The position numbers were made by a program, and so were the translations under genes. The notes beneath the pieces are model-generated. The model was given only the letters and a program-made list of their open reading frames with translations, had not been told where the DNA came from and searched no databases. A stretch of DNA of 64,000 bases from positions 1 to 64,000 of the forward strand of contig NZ_JAKILA010000003.1 of assembly GCF_023283885.1 (NCBI RefSeq). Reading direction: 5' to 3'. This DNA is from Shewanella basaltis (GTDB taxonomy: Bacteria; Pseudomonadota; Gammaproteobacteria; Enterobacterales; Shewanellaceae). Below, piece by piece: positions 62,234-64,000 of this stretch (within the stretch, counting starts at the first letter, position 1; every line of letters begins with the position of its first letter).

Positions 62234-62932
62234 ATGATTAAAGAAACCGTATTTAAGTCGTTTGATTCGCCCGCCGATCTTGAAGCCAAGCTTGCTGATA
62301 AGATTGCCAAGCAGTTACAAGATGCTGTTGATACACGCGGAAAAGCCAGTTTAGTGGTGTCGGGTGGTTCAACGCCACTTAAATTATTTAAACTGTTAAG
62401 CCAAAAGTTGGTTGACTGGAGCGATGTATACATCACCTTAGCCGACGAGCGTTGGGTTAATGCCGATGAACAAGACTCAAACGAAAGGTTAGTTCGCGAG
62501 CACTTATTGCAAAATCGTGCAGCCAGCGCAAAATTTCGTGGCCTAAAAAATATGTTCGCCACTCCTGAAGCGGGCTGCGATATGACCAGTGAGTCATTAG
62601 CAAATTTTCCACGTCCGTTTGATGTGGTAGTGCTTGGTATGGGAACTGACGGTCACACCTGTTCATGGTTTCCGTGCAGCGCCGAGCTCGACAATGCGCT
62701 GACCACAAAAGATTTATGTGCTGCTGTTAATCCTACAACAGCCCCACATGCTCGAATTACGTTATCTAAAGATGCCATTTTAAATAGTCGCCAAATTTAT
62801 TTGCATCTTGTCGGTGAGCCAAAATTAACTGTATATCATCAAGCACTTGAAAATGATGATGTTTCCAAAATGCCCATTAGAGCCGTATTAGCGCAGCGTA
62901 AAACGCCCGTTGATGTGTTCTATAGCGCGTAA
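62234..62932 (+). CDS. pgl: 6-Phosphogluconolactonase
   Basis: The 232-residue protein of the DevB/SOL family hydrolyses 6-phosphogluconolactone. [26 protein letters not shown] and [16 protein letters not shown] are the family motifs. It starts 9 bp after zwf with AAGGAG upstream and ends 11 bp before edd. Confidence 0.95.
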   Translation: MIKETVFKSFDSPADLEAKLADKIAKQLQDAVDTRGKASLVVSGGSTPLKLFKLLSQKLVDWSDVYITLADERWVNADEQDSNERLVREHLLQNRAASAKFRGLKNMFATPEAGCDMTSESLANFPRPFDVVVLGMGTDGHTCSWFPCSAELDNALTTKDLCAAVNPTTAPHARITLSKDAILNSRQIYLHLVGEPKLTVYHQALENDDVSKMPIRAVLAQRKTPVDVFYSA

Positions 62933-62943
62933 GGAGTTTTACC

Positions 62944-64000
62944 ATGCATTCTGTAGTACAAACCGTTACTGATAGGATTATTGCTCGCAGCCAACAATCG
63001 CGTTCAAATTATTTATCAGCTTTAAACGATGCAAAAGCTAAAGGCGTTCATCGCAGTGCGTTAAGTTGTGGCAACCTTGCTCATGGTTTTGCCGCTTGTC
63101 AGCCTGCGGAGAAAGAGTCTTTACGTCAACTGACAAAAGCCAACATCGGAATTGTGACCGCATTTAACGATATGTTATCGGCTCACCAACCATACGAAAC
63201 CTATCCAAACATGCTAAAACAAGCGTGTATGGATGTGGGCAGTGTTGCTCAGGTTGCCGCGGGTGTGCCAGCCATGTGTGACGGTGTGACTCAAGGCCAG
63301 CCTGGCATGGAGTTAAGTTTATTAAGCCGCGAAGTGATTGCCATGTCTACCGCGGTTGGCTTATCGCACAACATGTTTGATGGTGCATTGTTACTTGGTA
63401 TTTGTGACAAAATCGTACCAGGTTTACTGATTGGTGCATTGAGCTTTGGTCATTTACCTATGTTATTTGTGCCAGCTGGCCCAATGAAATCAGGTATTCC
63501 AAACAAAGAAAAAGCCCGTGTTCGCCAGCAGTTTGCTCAAGGTAAGGTTGATCGCGCTGCATTACTTGAGGCCGAATCAAAGTCTTACCACAGTGCAGGT
63601 ACTTGTACTTTTTACGGTACCGCTAACTCTAACCAGTTAATGTTAGAAGTGATGGGCTTACAGCTACCGGGGTCATCGTTTGTAAACCCAGATGATCCTT
63701 TACGTGACGAGTTAAGCAAAATGGCCGCTAAGCAAGTGTGTCGTTTAACGTCAATGGGCACGCAATATACGCCAATTGGTGAAGTGGTTAACGAAAAGTC
63801 AGTTGTTAACGGCATCGTAGCCTTATTAGCAACCGGCGGTTCAACTAACTTAACCATGCACATTGTTGCCATTGCTCGTGCAGCAGGCATTATCGTTAAC
63901 TGGGATGACTTTTCTGACTTATCTGCCGCGGTACCATTGTTAGCTCGTGTTTATCCAAATGGTCATGCAGATATTAACCATTTCCATGCCGCTGGCGGTA
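62944..64000 (+). CDS. edd: Phosphogluconate dehydratase, 5' part (cut by the right edge)
   Basis: The first 352 codons are visible, of about 608 in the family. Motifs: [37 protein letters not shown] with a cluster cysteine, and [13 protein letters not shown] with another. It dehydrates 6-phosphogluconate to KDPG in the Entner-Doudoroff pathway. AAGGAG precedes the ATG at 62944. The next operon gene, usually glk or eda, would lie beyond the window. Confidence 0.95.
   Translation, partial: MHSVVQTVTDRIIARSQQSRSNYLSALNDAKAKGVHRSALSCGNLAHGFAACQPAEKESLRQLTKANIGIVTAFNDMLSAHQPYETYPNMLKQACMDVGSVAQVAAGVPAMCDGVTQGQPGMELSLLSREVIAMSTAVGLSHNMFDGALLLGICDKIVPGLLIGALSFGHLPMLFVPAGPMKSGIPNKEKARVRQQFAQGKVDRAALLEAESKSYHSAGTCTFYGTANSNQLMLEVMGLQLPGSSFVNPDDPLRDELSKMAAKQVCRLTSMGTQYTPIGEVVNEKSVVNGIVALLATGGSTNLTMHIVAIARAAGIIVNWDDFSDLSAAVPLLARVYPNGHADINHFHAAGG

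Overview
The window looks like a chromosomal segment of a marine gammaproteobacterium of the Shewanella type. The reasons are gene order and content: prpB-prpC-acnD-prpF under a GntR regulator, gcvR-bcp divergent from dapA-bamC, queC/queE, a VC2046/SO_2500-family gene beside tandem tRNA-Tyr genes, psrA-fadE, pykA, hexR, and zwf-pgl-edd. Species cannot be settled by reading alone.

Region 1 (1-11215) is accessory DNA. A cassette array with four attC sites and three small genes runs rightward (1-1518) and enters from beyond the left edge. It is followed by a tRNA-Ser-like 3' end with its terminator and a degenerate second copy. Next is mesX-mesD, a predicted folate-independent, oxygen-dependent methionine synthase pair. 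A second cassette array runs leftward (about 9660 to 4441) and carries six genes: a DUF4440-type protein, a GFA-family protein, a secreted protein, a SUFU-like protein, a 595-residue protein with a PD-(D/E)XK-like motif and an EF-Tu-domain-II-like tail, and a small GGMGS protein. Two group II introns without a reverse transcriptase sit next to attC sites of this array, in the opposite orientation to its genes. No integron integrase is visible. About 1.5 kb of palindromic repeats follows.

Region 2 (11216-16500) holds selO, a lipoprotein gene, and a satD-DUF3307 pair behind four evenly arranged TTAGCC-N6/7-GGCTAA palindromes. A short reading frame with its own terminator lies on the minus strand after the pair.

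Region 3 (16549-25989) is the methylcitrate pathway for propionate (regulator, prpB, prpC, acnD, prpF) and then a Na+/H+ antiporter with an RCK domain and a long charged tail. TTGTCGACAA operators lie in front of and inside the regulator gene, one of them inside a perfect 30-bp palindrome.

Region 4 (26243-46187) is mostly housekeeping: bcp, gcvR, dapA, bamC, an RND efflux pair, a thioesterase, fadE, a YafJ-like amidotransferase, a DUF3108 protein, an alkyltransferase-like protein, a hemolysin III protein, a rhombosortase, queC, queE and a cysteine synthase-like enzyme. Several MITE-like repeat families fill the intergenic spaces.

Region 5 (46371-64000) has three tRNA-Tyr genes, small conserved genes, a GAF-PAS-GGDEF-EAL protein, ychJ, smrA, an M2 peptidase, psrA-fadE, and central carbon genes: pykA, hexR, zwf, pgl and the start of edd, cut by the right edge. 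Putative PsrA sites precede both fadE paralogues, and HexR-like sites precede pykA and zwf, so fatty acid and sugar catabolism each appear to be run by a regulator encoded nearby.
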